Shown in pieces: positions 42,541-45,000 of a stretch of DNA of 45,000 nt. Every line of letters begins with the position of its first letter. Within the stretch, counting starts at the first letter, position 1. This DNA is from Neocallimastix lanati (nom. inval.) (lineage: Eukaryota > Neocallimastigomycota > Neocallimastigomycetes > Neocallimastigales > Neocallimastigaceae): the NCBI GenBank assembly GCA_016946835.1, contig JACVTC010000084.1, positions 1 to 45,000 on the forward strand. Direction: 5' to 3'. A model generated the notes under the pieces. The model was not told the DNA's origin, did not search any database, and saw only the letters and a program-made list of their open reading frames with translations. The translations under genes and the position numbers were made by a program.

Positions 42541-44056
42541 AATGATAAATTTAATAATAAAACTTTTTTATTTAATAAAAAATTTTTTTAATAAACCAAA
42601 TTTTATAAATAAAAAAGCTTTCTTTCGTAATTTTAGTATTTTGTTTATTATAATTTATTATAATAAACTCCAAATATTAGATAAGAACCATTGGTAAGTA
42701 TTATTTTCTAACTCTTAATATTAGTAATTAGAGAAGATCTGTTGACCAAACCTATTACTATAAAAAATTATAAAATATTTACTGATTATATTTATAATTA
42801 CAATAAAAATATTATCAAATAAAAAATAAAATAAATTTCTACTTACGTCATAATGTAGTAGGAATGTTAAATTATATAGTAAAGATAGTTATATACATTA
42901 TACTTTAATATTTCATTTTTTATAAAATAATGTAATGAAATAATTTGAAAAAAAAAAAAAAAAAAAAAAAAGCTTTTAAAAAAGTTTTTTTTTCAAATTA
43001 TTTAAAGTCCAATGTCTCATGCTCTAATAGACCAAATGTATTTAGATAATATCTGTTATAAATCTCAAGCATTGCTTTCTAATGAATATAATTTATCAGG
43101 AAACTTTTTTCATTATTTGTAGAGTTATCGTCTTTTTTTCTTTGATTTATTTTTATTAATTTCTTATGGCTTAAATTAAATTGAATTTATTAAAAAAGTC
43201 CAAAGCCTTCTATTTCTAAATATTAAACATACCTAGTATTTATTTTTATAGTAAAAATTGAATTTTAAATGAAATTGTCAATAACGAAATCTAATTTCAT
43301 TTGATCTATTAGTGAATTTCATTTTCAAATTCATTAATATTCAGGATAGCTTTGTAGAACTTATTACTTCATAATTTTTTAAATAGAAAACTTAATTTTT
43401 AGAATTTAATAGCTTTAAATAAATGATTATCAATAACAAAACAATGGTAAATAAGCAATTGTACCAAAAAAACATTCATAGCATAATATTTTTTATTTTT
43501 TATTTTTTATTTTTTTTTTTTTATTATTTATTAAAAAAAATTTTTTATTATAAGTATGATATTAAATAATGAAATAAATAATGAAATATATATATTATAA
43601 ATATTTTTAATTTTTATTTATTTTTTTTATTTTATCTTATTTTCATTTAATTTATTTTTTTTTTTTTTTTTTTTATTAATAAAATGTTTATAGATTTTTA
43701 TATTTTTCTTTTATATCCCTTATCTTCTTTTATAGTTTATATACAAAAAAAAAAAAAAAAGCCTATTTAGACATCTTCACATTTATATATAAATATATAT
43801 AATGATTTTACTTTACTAATAATAAAATAAATATATATATATATATTTATGATAACATTCATTTTTTAAAAATTATTTTATTTTTTCTCATTTTTTTATT
43901 TATTTTTTTTTTCTAAATTATAATTTAAGTGTTTAACAATGTTATTTAAATGATCTACCCTTTATACCCTTTATATATATATATATAAATTTTTATAGCT
44001 GAATATTTTATAATAAAGATTTAAAAAAAAAAAACTTTTTTTTTTCATTCTCTTTT
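42541..44056. other. AT-rich region downstream of the pyrophosphatase gene
   Basis: There is no supported gene. On the minus strand, 43140-43000 reads KKKDDNSTNNEKSFLINYIH, a stop, then LEIYNRYYLNTFGLLEHETL. This is protein-like and may be a LINE or host fragment, but I could not identify it. From about 43490 to 44056 the sequence is poly-T, poly-A and TATA repeats. Confidence 0.5.
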
Positions 44057-44267
44057 TTATTCAATGTAACTCCAAGCTTCAGGTTCTAAAATAAATAAAA
44101 AAATATTTATATATAATATAATATTTAATATTTAATATTTTGTTAATAATATCAAATTAATTAATTAATAAATGAATAAAAATCATTTAATAAATTAGAT
44201 AATCAACAATCAATTTTTTTTTTTTTTTTTTTTTTTTTGTTAAGTTTTATTTGAATTTTTTATTTTA

Positions 44268-44302
<35 letters not shown>

Positions 44303-44860
44303 TTTATTTTTATCTTCTGGTTCAGAAAATTCCTTCTATTTAAAAATAAATAATAATAATTTAGGCAATTATTAATATAATAATTATTATTTATTAATTA
44401 TAATAAATTTTAAATTTTAAATATGAAAAATAAAATAAAATAAAATAAAATAAAAAATAAAAATAAAAATAAAAATTAAATTATTCTAATTTTTTTTTTT
44501 ATTATTTTTATTTTTCATTTAAAAATTGTATTGATATATTTAAATTTATATATATATGTATAATTTTTTTAAAATAAAAAAAAAAAAAAAAAAAAAAAAA
44601 AAGGTTCTTACTAATTCACTGGAATTAACTACTTGTTCTGGAGAAATCTTATAAGGACTGTAGTCTAAGGTGGTATTTTCACTGGAATATGTTTGTATAT
44701 TATAAAATATATTTATATATATATAAAATAGAATTAAAAAAATTACTTAATAATTCGTATATATATAAATTATTATCAAAATTATTTATATATATATTTA
44801 TATTTTTATATATATTTTTATATATATTTTTATATATATATTTATATATATATTTATATA

Positions 44861-44897
<37 letters not shown>

Positions 44898-45000
44898 TAC
44901 ACTTGAATATCATATTTATCCGTCTTCTTTGGAATTTTACCGGTAATTAATTTTTTCCATTCGAGGTGGGCGTCACGTATCACCTCCAGAGCATAGGCTC
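44057..45000 (-). CDS. Inorganic pyrophosphatase, C-terminal part, four exons visible
   Basis: This cytosolic family I enzyme hydrolyses pyrophosphate to phosphate and pulls biosynthetic reactions forward. Visible exons on the minus strand are 45000-44901 (partial), 44681-44612, 44335-44302 and 44085-44057. All introns are GT...AG and the phases join to one frame ending in TAA. The first exon encodes YALEVIRDAHLEWKKLITGK, which matches the helix of fungal pyrophosphatases that reads [20 protein letters not shown] in yeast Ipp1, as I recall it. Then come KIPKKTDKYDIQVENTTLDY, SPYKISPEQVVNSSEL and the tail KEFSEPEDKNKEPEAWSYIE. The catalytic Asp residues lie in the part outside the window. The introns are almost pure A/T with A and T runs of over 20. 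Confidence 0.88.

Overview
The window is very AT-rich, intron-bearing eukaryotic DNA. Exons stand out as islands of higher GC among poly-A/poly-T runs, Asn-rich proteins are common, and one protein carries a CBM18 chitin-binding domain and a ricin-B-like (CBM13-like) domain. This fits an anaerobic gut fungus (Neocallimastigomycota). That placement is an inference from composition and domain style; no marker gene was compared. Most of the window is a graveyard of nested retrotransposons, with a few host genes at the right.

Left part (1-18.4 kb). A Ty1/copia element (copia-1) enters from the left edge with RT, RNase H and its 3' LTR. It lies next to tandem copies of a Ty3/gypsy LTR. One of these LTRs is split by copia-2 (2513-8680), a full-length copia element whose two 340-bp LTRs look identical, with a 5-bp target duplication and a single 1762-aa Gag-Pol frame. 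Copia-2 and copia-3 share a 15-nt primer-binding site that pairs with the anticodon arm of tRNA-Lys(CUU), not with a tRNA 3' end; this suggests half-tRNA priming. A decayed minus-strand gypsy chromovirus (9926-13754) follows, then copia-3 (about 13755-17640), which is broken and lacks its integrase core, then a minus-strand copia LTR (18110-18350).

Middle (18.4-33.4 kb). Here lie scattered coding fragments, relic LTRs of a third family, a small secreted Cys-containing protein gene (23755-24183) and the 3' half of a subtilisin-CBM18-ricin-B gene joined to a gypsy gag fragment. Next come copia-4, a relic with expanded A-runs, a heptamer minisatellite, a strong hairpin, and two 5'-truncated LINE 3' ends on the minus strand, each ending in poly(A).

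Right part (33.4-45 kb). A complete DHA2-type MFS transporter gene lies on the minus strand. I reconstructed 11 exons that give an unbroken 572-aa frame. Beyond it are copia-5, a gag/pre-integrase relic with about 1 kb of minisatellite between its probable LTR and gag, a short orphan coding fragment, another relic LTR, and the last four exons of an inorganic pyrophosphatase gene running off the right edge.

Only the transporter, the pyrophosphatase, the small secreted protein and copia-2 look intact. Copia-1 is intact as far as it is visible. The rest records successive insertion, truncation and decay.
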